Shown here: positions 37,938 through 48,879 of the stretch, one piece after another
How the letters are laid out: the number at the start of each line of letters is the position of its first letter
Numbering within the stretch: the first letter of the stretch is position 1
Source of the DNA: Spongilla lacustris
Lineage: Eukaryota > Porifera > Demospongiae > Spongillida > Spongillidae
Length of the DNA stretch: 64,000 nucleotides
Direction: 5' to 3'
NCBI GenBank assembly: GCA_949361645.1
Contig: OX442428.1
Span: forward strand, 5,184,461 to 5,248,460
The notes under the pieces: generated by a model
Seen by the model: the letters and a program-made list of their open reading frames with translations, nothing else
Databases searched by the model: none
What the model was told of the DNA's origin: nothing
Position numbers and translations under genes: made by a program

Positions 37938-38304
37938 AATTACGATTAGGGACAAGTATTCTGTGACAAATTAGCGCATGCTGTTTACCCAGGCCCTGTT
38001 TTTCACCCAGGGCCTGGGGACGAGGCTAGCCACTGGCCGTACCGTACCACTGCGCTGCCAATCATAACTTTAATGTATTAATACATTAATTTTATAAATA
38101 AATCCACGGTACGGTACGGAGGCAGCAATGCATGCCGCGTGGCATCGTAGATCTGGACCGTGTACCACAGCTAATCAATGATCTGGACAACAGCACCTCA
38201 GCACTCAGCAAATTGCGTCACAGCACAACCGCAAAACCGCGATGTGGATGTACATGTAATGACAGCCCCGACCTACTGGGCCACCATATTCGTACAAGGT
38301 ATAC

Positions 38305-38342
38305 TTTTCCCTTGCTCACCGCATGCGGTGAGCAAGGGAAAA
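38305..38342. other. 38-bp perfect palindrome upstream of gene B
   Basis: The half-site ttttcccttgctcaccgca is followed without spacer by its exact complement. It ends 38 bp before the TATA-like element of gene B. Confidence 0.9.
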
Positions 38343-38379
38343 TATGACCTACTGCCATGCCAGATAATTGCGTGCATGT

Positions 38380-38396
38380 GGATATAAATTGAAGTT
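38380..38396 (+). promoter_or_regulatory. TATA-like upstream element of gene B
   Basis: ggatataaattgaagtt occurs about 68 bp before the start codon of gene B, and the identical 17-mer lies about 63 bp before gene C. Conservation and position suggest a core promoter; it could also simply be inherited duplicated flank. Confidence 0.5.
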
Positions 38397-38449
38397 ATCG
38401 CTTTCGAATTGCATTGAACGCATGGATAGCGCTGATAGGAACTACATAC

Positions 38450-41400
38450 ATGGCTAGGGTCCCTTCCATCTCGTTACTTTGTCTCCTTATTGCAGTTGGT
38501 GCTTTAGCGGATAATATTACAATCTCCATTCCAGCAGGTAACCCTACAGCTCTGCAAGAGTACCTGTGCAACGGAACATTGCCATCTAACACTACACTGC
38601 AGCTTCAGCGAGGCTTGCACGTGATCACCCGTACGCTGACTAGTCCTTGTATCGTTGGCACGAACCTGAAGAACATCCGCATAACTGGGGCAGGAAAAAG
38701 TGAGACTAAAGTCATTTGCAGAGGTAGGTGGGGATTTTGGTTCAACGGCGCTCAAAATATTACTATAGAAGGATTAGCGTTCTTCAATTGTGGTGGTATT
38801 AATTTTTCCGTGCTGTCACTGAGTAGCGCTCATTCCGTTTCGGTGAATAATGTCACTTTTTCTAATTCATCTGGCTATGGTGTGTATGGCCTCGCTCTGA
38901 CGGACTTTGTCATGTCTAATGTAGACTTTGGTGCGTGCGAGTGCTTCAGTGGTAGCGCGTGTTCTGGAGCACAGTTCAACGGAAGCGGCAGCAATCTGAC
39001 TTTAATAACAATTGAAAAGTGTACTTTTGTCGGCCTCTGTGCAGGAGGTCTAAATGTGAGGGAATACGTGTACGTGCAAATCCGCGAATCTTCGTTTAGT
39101 GGAAATACAAGTACATCAGCGTTAGTTGCATCAGCGTCTAACGTCAGCGTCTTTAACTGTAGCTTCATTGGCAACGTTGCGACCGGCCCTGGTTACGGAG
39201 CAGCCATCACCGCATTCGATATGATATTCCTAAACGTTACAAGTAGCAGGTTTGACAGCAACAAAGTACCGGAAGGGGTGGAGCAATACATATAAGAACA
39301 ACGTCAGAGAAAATAAAAGTGACATGTTATAATCCAGTCCTACTAGTACTGATCAACGATTGTTTGTTTCGAAACAATAGCGCTGCGTTAGGCGGAGCGG
39401 TGTTTGCATTCCAACTTCAATCTAGCGTGGTACTTTCAAAGTCTACTTTCGTTGGTAACAAGGCCTGTATCGGAGCGGCTGTGTACGCTGGGGATTCCCA
39501 CAGCATGTATAATAAGCAATCTTACAATCTCGATCTTATCGATGTGGAGATTAACGAAAACCAATATATTCCTTGCGGTAATGGGGCTGAAGGTGCGGCT
39601 GTGTACTTCAATGAGATTGATTACCTGAATATCACTGGGTATGCTAGCAATGGAAGTAGATTCATAGGGAACAACCCGCAAGGGGCCATTCAAGGAATAG
39701 GGTCAAATCTACATATATTTGGAGCGGTGACTTTCACAAATAACGCTGGAGAGAGCGGAGGGGCCATCTATCTGACCAATGACGCTCAGTTGTACTTTCA
39801 CAACTCCTGTAACGTGAGTTTCACTCAAAATACAGCCACCAGATTTGGTGGTGCTATCTACATAGAAGGAGATGAAACCATAGAGACTCACGTTTTGACA
39901 TATTGTGCAATACACTTTGATAGTGCTCAAAACATAAGCTTCAAGGATAACAGTGCAAGTATAGGTGGTCATGCCATATACGCTACACCCATCTATAATT
40001 GTCAGTTAGTCAACAATTCCCACCCAACAAAGTCTGATTATTACCAGTATTTTCAATTTGGGAACTCGACTAAGAATGAGATATTGTCGTTCCCTACCCA
40101 AGTGTATTTGTGTAACTGCAGGTATGGCGATAATACTTACAATGATTCTATTATCCACATGTACATGTATCCTGGTGAAACTATTAAGTGCAATGTAACT
40201 TTACTAGATTATGCAAATACTACGTCTCCTGGAGTGCTTTATGCCAGTGTCCAAATAGCTGAGGTAAGGCTAGGTTCCCAACAAGAGGTTCAATGGATTG
40301 GAAAGGAGTGTACTGCTGTTCAGTATGAAATATATGGGCCAGAAAGCATCTCAGCGAATGTACAGTTGTCAAATACACCTGGAACTAAATTGAAGCCAAT
40401 CTCTGTGACACTCCAACCTTGTGATAAAGGATTTGCACTGCAGAATGATTCACAAGGATTATTGCAATGCAAGTGCTCTCATTTCCTGTCCTCATTTTGG
40501 GTAACATGTGACATTAACCTTGGTACTGTTAATAGAAGTGGGCTTCAATGGATAGGCTTGGATTCTGATGAGAATGAAGCATTGGCCAACATATGCCCAT
40601 TGAAATACTGCAATTCCAATACTGCTGGTATGTCACTGACAAAGCCTGCAGACATTTGTGCAGGTGGTCGCATAGGCGTGCTGTGTGGCAAATGTCCTGA
40701 TGGCCTTAGTGTGATGTTTGGGTCTGCAGACTGTCAGAAGTGCTCAAATGTGTGGCTACTCACCATCCTCATCTATGCTGTACTGGGTGCACTGCTGGTG
40801 GCTATTCTGTTTGCTCTTAACCTCACAGTCACTTCAGGCATCCTCTATGGAATTATATTCTATGCAAACATCCTTATAGTAAATTCAACCATTTTCTTTA
40901 GCCAATCTCATTTAGCACCACTAGAAATCATAGTATCATTTGTCAATATGGACTTGGGATTTCCCTTGTGCTTCTATGATGGAATGGATGATGTAACCAA
41001 AACAGGGCTGCAGTTTGTATTCCCAGTCTAACTTCTTGTCATCTCGCTCACTATTGTCCTTACCAGCCATTACTGCTTAAGTTGGTCTTCAGCCAGAGCA
41101 GATTCTTGTACACACAAAGTGAGGCAATTCATTGGAAAAAGAGCTGTCAATGTTCTTGCAACACTAATATATCTATCTTACTCCAAAGTGCTTAGAACTG
41201 TTATTGATATCTTTACAAGTAGTATTGTCTATCTAAACAATGGTTCCATGATCATAGTGTGGACGTATGATGGGACAATCAGATACCTCCAAGGGAAGCA
41301 TATTGTTTTGTTTTTGATTGCCGTGGTGGCTAGCGTGTTTCTTCTTTTTTACACTATCTTTTTAACATTCATACCAATCATTGATGTGTGCAGTGAAAAG

Positions 41401-42046
41401 CACAAAGTTATGAAATGGCTGAGCCAAAAAGTGAGCCGCTTAAAACCATTCAATGATGCGTACTATGCACCGTACAAGGGTACGTAAATGGAGAATCTGG
41501 TTAGGTGCAAGACTCTGGCTTGTCGTACTTTTGTATATCCCGGGCCCATTCTTGGGATCTGCCAATCCATCCTTACTTCTATCCATTCATGTTGCTATGG
41601 TGATCATATTTACGTTCATCCAATCACGTATCATGCCATTTGAGGAGGCAGTTTCCCAGAAATTCATTTGCTTTGGAAAGTATATGTATAACATGTTGGA
41701 TTTATTTTACCTGCTGAATTACATCATATTGGCATTGGTTGTGTCCTACCTTTTAGCACAGGACATGAACAAAGTACAACTCCAGGCGGTGGTGGGAGTG
41801 TTAGTGGGCATGTCACTTGTTGTATTTTTTTGCTCCATTCTCATACACACTGCAGTAATCTTTCTCAAAAGATGTGGCAGACCTATAACAGCAAGTCTGC
41901 AGGGTGAGATATCTTACCCGGCCAATGATGTCAAGAAGGGTGGTATTGCTGCATCCAATTCTCCCAAAGATAATATTGTTGAGCTCAGAGAGCCTCTCCT
42001 TGATAGCATAAAGATGGCATCACAAGGCACAGCTGTAACAAATTGA
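38450..42046 (+). pseudogene. Beta-helix ectodomain / multi-pass membrane protein, copy B (three disruptions)
   Basis: Starts MARVPSISLLCLLIAVGALA, a signal peptide, followed by VTISIPAGNP-type sequence, NITIEGLAFFNC and a beta-helix ectodomain with NNSAALGGAVF and GGAIYL repeats. The frame shifts by one base near 39277 (in gaaggggtggagc). It resumes through the ectodomain and the Cys-rich block (GGRIGVLCGKCPDG), then stops at 41029-41031 where TAC of copies A and C is TAA. It resumes again, and is shifted by a 4-base insertion (tacg) at 41481-41484, inside the KPFNDAYYAPYKG motif. The C-terminus still ends ELREPLLDSIKM. Each break has a simple explanation when compared with A and C, so decay or, for the indels, assembly error are both possible. 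The stop is a substitution and is less easily a homopolymer error. Confidence 0.85.
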
Positions 42047-42334
42047 TGAGACGCATATGTGGTGCAGTACTATTGTTTGATTATATAGCTTTACATGTGC
42101 CTATAAACGATTGTAGTGTAAATGTGCCTATGTATTTGTAAATGCACATGTACCAAATTTAAACAGTTGAACAAGTTATATGGTCCACATGCTGTATCCT
42201 TATAGGGAATGAGTTAAGATACTGCCATGATTTTGGTTGACTTGGAACAAATAGGTAGAGCACTTATAGGGTATTTTGACTGTAGGAGGCCCCAGGTGGT
42301 GTCATTGTTGGGTGCTATCTTCATAAGATCCGCA
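42047..42334. repeat. Shared 3' flank of gene B
   Basis: gatgagacgcatatgtgg, gctttacatgtgcctataaac and gtaaatgtgcctatgt match flanks of genes A and C. The CA tract and the 700-bp block that follow A and C are absent here. Confidence 0.65.
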
Positions 42335-42625
42335 CTTAAATATACACACATACATACACTGGCATACATGTACATACATATATACATACTACATACACAC
42401 ACATACATACACACAAATACACATAATATATCTTCCATACATACACATAAAACACACAACAAACACACACAATATACAATACACACAACACACATACACA
42501 CAACACAATACACAAGACACACACCTCGCACAATGCACACACAACACATACATATATACATACATACGTACGTACATACATACATACATACATACATACA
42601 TACATACATAACATACGTACATAGA
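42335..42625. repeat. Degenerate CATA/CACA microsatellite
   Basis: Irregular catacatacat and cacacaacac units, ending in a purer CATA run at 42560-42610. Positional counterpart of the giant repeat at 15481-16464. Confidence 0.85.
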
Positions 42626-42720
42626 ATACTTACATACATAAATCCGTGCATACCTACATGTATACATCCATACATACACATATGTAAGTGCATGTACTGT
42701 GCCAATTTAACTTTGCAAAT

Positions 42721-43530
42721 AAATTTTATTATTGTATATTACAATACACACCAAACACTCCAAATGTAAAGGCAAAACACCTTGAGAGGATCACTGTTGC
42801 ATTTTTTCTGACAAGGTTCAGACACAGACAGACAGACAGAAACACACACACACACACACATACATTCATACATATATAAGTAAGCTGTCCACCTAAAGAA
42901 TGATACTGTACGTTGTATAGATTGTTCTGAATGCTCCAGCCACAAGCCTCCCATGGTATGTACCCTACCCCATTCCCAGATGGCATGATGATTGGTGCCG
43001 TGTCACCTGTGCACACCAACTTTTAATATGTACTAATGTTCAACAAACATACTCACCACAATCAGGCTTACAAATACCCATGCACACTACTACAGCAATC
43101 ATAAACAACACACAAGGCTGGGCAGGAGGATCAACCTGGAGATGCACCCACACCTCCTTACGGAAGAACCTCTAGCAGGAAAAAATCCACCATACATGTT
43201 GGATTAAAAACCTCTAACTACATGTAGCACTGCCCAGCCACATACAACTTAGACCAACAGTCTAACAGCTGCCGCCTTCTCTGTGCCCAGGGATCATCTA
43301 CCATCAGTCAAGGAATCTGTTCCTGTGATAAGACACACACAATGCTACCATTTGGAAGACCTGGTAGTCGTATACTTTTGTAATTTTTGTTTGTACACCT
43401 TTTCGTACACCATCTCATTTTCAGCATAAACTCTTCCTCGTCCCAGACCGTCGTAAATGTACTACCCTTGCCCCTTGGACCAAGTTCTTACCTAGGCTGG
43501 CCACCTCACGCTACTTGCCATCTTTAGCTA
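42721..43530. repeat. Segment paralogous to 16660-24830, without the transposons
   Basis: attgtatatt, gagaggatcactgttgcat, cagctgccgccttctc, accatcagtcaagga, tttggaagacctggt, cgtatacttttgtaattttt and cttggaccaagttcttacct all occur in the same order as in 16660-24830. The three elements at 16680, 17862 and 23542 are missing, which fixes their boundaries. One short block (42890-43260) is present only here. Confidence 0.8.
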
Positions 43531-44299
43531 TTAAAGTGTGCTGGTATACTCTCTGACCTATGTGCAATAATAACCCACAATAACCGGCTTACCGTTTCTA
43601 CACACAGCGCGAATCCAGTTACTAGTAGTCACCATCGTTGGGCAAATCGGTTAGCTCCGCTTCACAACATTGCAGACTACTTTCCACTCCACTGAGTTTT
43701 AAAAATAAGCCTCTAGTTCAGAGAACAATTAATTATCCCACAATTGGCAGATGACGTTATTAATATACGTCTGCAAACGCCCCCTTATTACTCTGTTACA
43801 AATATTAATAATATGCCATACGATTGCAGGTCTTGTTTTGGCTGTCTAGTTACCGGTACACACTTTGGATAATAGCGTAGTAGGCCGTACTAATAGCAGC
43901 TAAGTGGCTAGCTGAGATTAGGTATTGCCTTCATGCTTTTGCACTATACAATAGCTCTCCTGCTCACTTTCTCTCGAGGACAGCAGCATAGCCTCCTATA
44001 AGGGTATTCTGGTTGTTACAGTTGTGAGCCAACACATTTTTAAAAGTTTACTCTGTGTTAAGGCAGCAATAAACAAATTGTCCTGCGGGTGGTTGTGTAG
44101 TAGCTGCATGATGCTCTCAGTAGGCATGGTTTTTATTATGCAGGGGTTTGTGGGGTTAAGGTTACCTAAGGCAACAAAAATTGCCCAATTGTCAATTAGC
44201 TGACAAAAAGTGAGCGGTAGATGTGTTCTAAAATATAGGAGTTGACAGGGTTGAGCATGCAACATGAGCCAACAGAAAGAGCCTTGTAGTGTATGGGTT
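43531..44299. other. No recognised feature
   Basis: Includes short frames only, for example 43996-44265 on the minus strand, with no recognisable domain. Confidence 0.4.
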
Positions 44300-44790
44300 A
44301 ATATTTGAGTTTTTACTACTTTTTATAGGTTGTTAAAGGGCTTCTATGCATCTGTGTGATCATCCACCTGAACCCTTTCAGCCAGGAGACTACCCTTTGT
44401 ACCTTTCCATGGCCACCAGCTATAGCATGCAATAAAGTTCTCTACATATAGCAATACCATATAAGGCTGGTTTGCATGTGAGTGATTATAATTTTTATAT
44501 GCATTTGATAGCTACAATAGGGAAATCCTACATGTATGTAGCATAGATGTCCATCCTCTTGAACTCTTTCATTTTATAATGTGTCTTTCGGGAGAATTCC
44601 TATTACATATGTAACATTCAGTGGAAGGTTGTCTAGACTCCCTCTATTATTAGACAAACTAAGTGAAGGTGCTTTCCACTGCAATCATTCCATGATGCTT
44701 CTGCAACTTATGTGAAGCTGGCATATCTGAGACCTGGACTCAGTGAAAGTAATTCAAGGCTGTCGTAATATGGTGATAGGTGCTTAGGGT
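44300..44790. repeat. Duplicated block, copy 1
   Basis: 44300-44540 recurs in the same direction at about 48880-49120 (ctgaaccctttcagcc, ctctacatatagcaa, gcatttgatagctacaatag). 44585-44790 recurs inverted at 49125-49300 (gtctagactccctctattat against ataataggagggagtctaga). Confidence 0.65.
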
Positions 44791-45700
44791 GTGTAACCTC
44801 CCCTGAATAATGAAAATCGATACTTTTAAAACACTAATCGATTTTTCAGATTTTTCCGAATACTTGAAAAAGAAAATCGATTTTTCCGAATAGGTTTTAA
44901 CAATTTGCCAGCCGAATACCTAGGTTATTCACGTTTTCTGCTCACAGAGCCACCTAAATGTACACATCACACCAGATACCCTCCTACAGTTAAACCATAA
45001 CACCAGATGACACACACTTACCCCCGACACACCAGATGCCATGAGGCACACAACCACAGCTACCCCCATCACACCAGACACCTTCCTACAACTACCCACA
45101 TCACACCAGATGCACTCAGCACACTACCACAGTTACCTATATAGGCCTAAATAACCACATACCTAGATGGGCGTGTCCTGACCTACTAGTAAGTTAGCGT
45201 GGCCACGCTGAGCAGAGGTCTACCTACAGATGTACACTGTCACATCGTACCCGATGCCAAAAGAGTAGAACCAAAGATGAAGTTTATGCACCACCGGCCA
45301 TGCAGCCTCCATTTCACCATAGCAAATACTAGTAACTATGTAGGCCTAAGTACGATCGCGGCAATATTAGCTCACAGAGATTGATGCAAGAAACCAGCTA
45401 GTTCGAAATGCAATAAGCGAACTAACTTTGATTTGTAGCAGGAGCTGTCCGTCGTCATGACTCTTGAACAGAAGTTGGAGATCTGTTGGTTAGTTCGACG
45501 TACGTAGTACAGTGACGTTAATTAACGTTACGTTTCAAATTAGAAGTAATTATTGTTGCAATATTGTACTTGTAATATCTATATCGTAAACGCGTATCCG
45601 GATATCGTCATAAAAAGCTATTCGAATAATGGGCGAATTGTCGATGCGGACGACGAATACCTAAGTACCTTCGAATGGAGATTCACAAACCGGTTATTTC
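44791..45700. other. AT-rich sequence with gaaaatcgattttt words
   Basis: aaaatcgatttttccgaata and related words repeat at 44814-44900, and gaatacctaag/cgaataatggg words recur at 45620-45670 near the other side, so the stretch may be a decayed transposon. A string of cacaccagatac repeats lies at 44960-45125. No gene is recognised. Confidence 0.4.
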
Positions 45701-45724
45701 GAATAGAACAAATTCAATAATCTA

Positions 45725-45895
45725 TTCTTCCGAGTATACCAACTTGTATTCCAAACTTCAAAATTATGAACATATGTACATAGGGCAGGAATATTTTTAT
45801 ACATCTGTGAGGGAGAGAAGGTATATGTATTATCCATGTACACAATTACAAATCCTGCCTAGCCTCTTTCCACAAGACTGCATCATGTAAAGCTG
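45725..45895. repeat. Direct repeat flanking the mitochondrial insertion, left copy
   Basis: cttgtattccaaacttcaaa, acatctgtgagggagagaag and ccacaagactgcatcatg recur in the same direction at 47968-48140, on the other side of the 45930-47467 element. Confidence 0.7.
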
Positions 45896-46069
45896 TGTTT
45901 ATGTGGACTCAGAGAAGAATGGTAAAGATACAAGATATAAAAAATTAATTAAAATAACATTGGTGATGTAGGATTTGTAGACAGCACTTGAGTAAAAAGT
46001 AAGGAAACAAGGAATTACGGATATAAATGCATTCATTAAATTATAAATATTACATACCTACATTCAGAG

Positions 46070-46110
46070 TCGGTCTATAGGACCGACTACGTCGGTCCCT
46101 GCCAGGGACC
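46070..46110. other. Two adjacent GC-rich hairpins in the mitochondrial insert
   Basis: agtcggtc...gaccgact with a 5-base loop is followed by cggtccct-gcc-agggaccg. Hairpin-rich intergenic mitochondrial DNA is known from several demosponges, and these lie just downstream of nad3. Confidence 0.75.
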
Positions 46111-46178
46111 GCCCCGGTAGCTATCCTCGGTCGCCTCATATCACACAGCACGTAGTGCCTAGCCCCCGGGATTCCATA

Positions 46179-46535
46179 TTATTCTCACTCTAAACCCCCT
46201 TTTATCCACTCATAAATTAAACCTATAGTTAAAATTGCTAAAAAGGAATACATAGTTCAAAATCCAAATAATCCAATTTGATTATAAACCACACACCAAG
46301 AAAAAAGAAAAGAAATTTCTAAATCAAAAATCATAAAAAGAATACCTACTAAAAAAAATCTAACCGAAAATGGGATTCTTGAGGACTCAAAAGGGTCAAA
46401 CCCGCATTCATATACAGACACTTTCTCACTGTCTGGCTGCTTTACTCCTACTATATAGGAAGCGCCAGATATAACAGTAGAAAGAATAATACTAAATAAT
46501 AATAATATAAAGATACTTAAAAATTCAGCGCTCAT
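46179..46535 (-). pseudogene. nad3: NADH dehydrogenase subunit 3, nuclear mitochondrial copy
   Basis: Start taken at [14 protein letters not shown], giving 118 residues, the usual size. The family signature [20 protein letters not shown] is exact, followed by [19 protein letters not shown], and the end reads GLIYEWIKGGLEWE. Two TGA codons (46257-46259 and 46185-46187) must be read as Trp, as in demosponge mitochondria. Under the nuclear code the frame stops early, so the copy cannot make a full protein here. In mitochondria the product is a membrane subunit of respiratory complex I. It follows nad6 after an 80-bp spacer containing a strong hairpin. Confidence 0.93.
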
Positions 46536-46572
46536 CGTAATCGGGGTTCCAGGAATGGCCATCAGGTGAGAC

Positions 46573-46607
46573 GAAGGGTTAAGCCACAGGTACTGTGGCT
46601 TAACCCT
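46573..46607. other. nad6-nad3 intergenic hairpin
   Basis: agggttaagccacag, loop gta, then ctgtggcttaaccct: a perfect 15-bp stem with a 3-base loop between the nad6 stop and the nad3 start. It may act as an RNA processing signal in the mitochondrion in the absence of a tRNA at this junction; that is inference. Confidence 0.85.
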
Positions 46608-46615
46608 ACGCCGCA

Positions 46616-47167
46616 TTAATCTTGTCATAACTGACGACTAGTTTGGATAAAAATATCTTGTCTTTTAATTTCTGTTTTAGTATCATGAGTTAGTACAATT
46701 GCCCCAATCATAGCCACTAATAAAATAAAACTAGCTATAATAAATAAATAATAATAGTCTGTATATAAAACTCGTCCTAATACTTCAACATTAGGATTTT
46801 TGATTATATAATCATGGGCCGGGTAAGAAGTGGAATGGGGTCATGAAACCATTCGGCCCCCCATAACATGGGCTATTTCAAATAAAAAAACAACCCCAAT
46901 TATAAATCCTGCAGGCAGATAATTGGACATATCCCCTCCTCCCTCTAAATCAGTTAAACTTAACATCATAATTACGAATAAAAATAGGATAGCAATAGCT
47001 CCAACATAAACAATTAAAAAAATTAAAGCAATAAATTCAACCTCAAGCAATATAAAAAGCGCAGACGCACTAGTAAAAGCAACAATAAGTCAAAGCACAG
47101 AGTGTACTGGATTAAGCGCAGAAATAACCATTATTCCAGATATGAATAAATAAAATAATCCTTCCAC
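46616..47167 (-). pseudogene. nad6: NADH dehydrogenase subunit 6, nuclear mitochondrial copy
   Basis: With a GTG start 3 bp after trnE, the frame reads VEGLFYLFISGIMVISALNP, then the hallmark LEVEFIALIFLIVYVGAIAI followed by LFLFVIMMLSL, and ends in ...[11 protein letters not shown] before TAA, 183 residues, normal for demosponges. TGA codons (for example 46841-46843 and 46625-46627, plus one near 47090) require the TGA=Trp code. Under the nuclear code only pieces are open. The protein is a hydrophobic complex I subunit in mitochondria; here it is a non-functional copy without visible internal decay. Confidence 0.92.
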
Positions 47168-47170
47168 TCT

Positions 47171-47240
47171 ATTCCCAAGGAGAATCGAACTCCCGTCTTT
47201 AAGTTGAAAACCTAATGTCTTAACCCCTGGACCATGGGAA
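47171..47240 (-). tRNA. trnE: Mitochondrial tRNA-Glu (UUC), nuclear copy
   Basis: On the minus strand the sequence starts ttcccatggtccaggggtta and folds as a cloverleaf. The acceptor stem ttccca pairs with tgggaa, with a T-T seventh pair. A five-pair anticodon stem holds loop TTTTCAA with anticodon TTC. The T arm carries the standard gttcgat loop. No CCA is encoded. Position next to nad6 agrees with trnE in demosponge mitochondria. As a nuclear copy it is probably not used. Confidence 0.9.
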
Positions 47241-47964
47241 CACAACTTAGTAGGCCTCCATGTAAGATCCCCTCGGGATATCCGAGGACGCTACCGATTT
47301 AGCACAGAATTTCAGGCAGGTAATTTGCTAAATAATGTAGGTCTGTAATATTTATAATTAAATGAATGCATAATATCCGTAATTCCTTGTTTCCTTACTT
47401 TTTACTCAAGTGCTGTCTACAAATCCTACATCACCAATGTTATTTTAATTAAATTTTTATATCTTGTTTCACTCCTTTTTTTTCCACGGCGGGTTCCGAC
47501 ATGTACTTATGCATTGCATGCAGGAGCACAAACGTAGAAGGAAGGGGAATCTTGGAATACAACCCACACCGCGCGGAAGTGTATCGTATGCAGAACTATG
47601 CAGACTCTGCATATGATACCATATTCTGATACATATGCAGCAATGCTAGTATCGGGATACATATCGGGACCAGTATGTCGAATGCTTAGTATGAGGACTA
47701 GAATGCAGATGCGTGTCTATAGTGGTAAAGTGTGGACCAATATCGGGAGTGAAATGCAGATATGTGAAGGGTAGAAAATTATGCGGATATGTATGTATAT
47801 GGAAGTGTATATATACATTGCAACTAGTACTGCATGCTTTAATTTGTGATGCATTGTACAAGCGAACTGCAATCAACTGACGTACATCAGCCATTCAGGC
47901 GGTACACGGGCAGACAACACTTTGTGCCACTCATCCTTACTTTCCTCCATCCTTATTCCTTAGT

Positions 47965-48150
47965 ATGCTATCTTGTATTCCAAACTTCAAAATTATAAAC
48001 ACATGCACATAGGGCTTGTATTGTATATAATTATAATTATATATATATACATCTGTGAGGGAGAGAAGGAATATGTATCAACAAATCCTACCTAGCCTCC
48101 TTCCACAAGACTGCATCATTCAAAGCTGCAGTTTATGTTACTCATAGGAA
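47965..48150. repeat. Direct repeat flanking the mitochondrial insertion, right copy
   Basis: See 45725-45895. An AT run (tatataattataattatata) is inserted here relative to the left copy. Confidence 0.7.
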
Positions 48151-48164
48151 GAAATACAAAATCA

Positions 48165-48535
48165 AAAGGAGTTGAGAAGAATGTAGTGGAGGACTAGAGC
48201 TATGAGAAAAGGGGAGAAAGGACGAAGAGAGAGATTGGAGGGAAGGTATGAGTTAGGTCCATGCCGAGGAAATAGGGAAAGTAGGCAGGAGAGGGCAGTA
48301 GCAGGAGGTCAGGCTCAAAGGTTGGGAGCATAGCAGGGAGCTCTGATGTAAGCAAGACCTCCCCTACCTTAAGTGTTGCTTATGAACTGTGGCATGCCCA
48401 CTCTTCATGTGGCAGTCACAGAGGTTCATCAGGGAACACAACGTTGAAGATTCTAGAAAAGCCACACACACACACACACACACACACCACATATACACAC
48501 AAAGTGGTAGCCTATAGTGGTGATATTTTGTTAAA
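48165..48535. repeat. Duplicated block with CA tract, copy 1
   Basis: caaaaggagttgagaagaat, gtaagcaagacctcccct, gtgttgcttatgaactgtgg and gattctagaaaagccacaca recur in the same direction at 50285-50590. The next words (taaagttctagctta, gggcataaaaag) also recur at 48640-48700 and 50715-50780. Confidence 0.7.
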
Positions 48536-48879
48536 TGCATTATTATGGTGTAAGGTCCACCCCTCCCTCCCCATTAATCATCACAGGTACTACAAACATA
48601 TGCACACATTCTACCTCCTTCCCCACAACAGCATCATGTAAAGTTCTAGCTTATTTAATTTCGACACAAAGACATAGGGCATAAAAAGAAAAGGAGCTGA
48701 AGAGAGGTAGAGATGAGAATGAAACGATGAGGAGAGAGACCAACACAATAGGTGCGCTCTCCTGTCAGATCCTTTTCTTTATTTTGTGTCATTTTAAACC
48801 TTCGGTAGGAATCGCTTGGTACAGCCATAGAACCTTCGCTAGGAATTGATTTACAACATAAGGTGGGGACGCCCTGTAG

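Larger units (their letters stand above)
46065..47296 (-). other. Nuclear copy of mitochondrial DNA (trnE-nad6-nad3)
   Basis: About 1.23 kb contains three mitochondrial genes in one direction with tight spacing (3 bp between trnE and nad6) and GC-rich hairpins between genes. TGA codons sit where Trp is expected. All genes are intact under mitochondrial code 4 but interrupted under the nuclear code, so this is a non-functional nuclear insertion (NUMT), probably recent. Breakpoints lie at about 46065 (after the arm word cctacatt) and 47296 (before atttagca). Confidence 0.85.
45930..47467. mobile_element. Foldback element containing mitochondrial DNA
   Basis: The arms 45930-46064 and 47334-47467 are inverted repeats of about 135 bp with few mismatches, beginning acaagatataaaaa and including gatgtaggatttgtagacag and gtaaggaaacaaggaattac. 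The layout (taggatttg, gtaaaaag, aaggaaacaagg, then a central atttagca...tgctaaat hairpin at 47297-47333) matches the MITEs at 1, 37545 and 52751, so it belongs to the same broad family. Between arm and loop, 46065-47296 is mitochondrial. No target duplication is obvious. Confidence 0.8.

Noticed and set aside
46257..46628. nad3 with an N-terminal extension starting [10 protein letters not shown]
   Set aside because: The extra residues come from the intergenic hairpin. The normal protein start is MSAEFL at 46535, and the end must be extended past TGA codons to 46179.
47171..47240. Functional nuclear tRNA gene
   Set aside because: Its sequence, spacing and neighbours are mitochondrial, and it lacks nuclear A and B box context. 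No other tRNA was found in the window.
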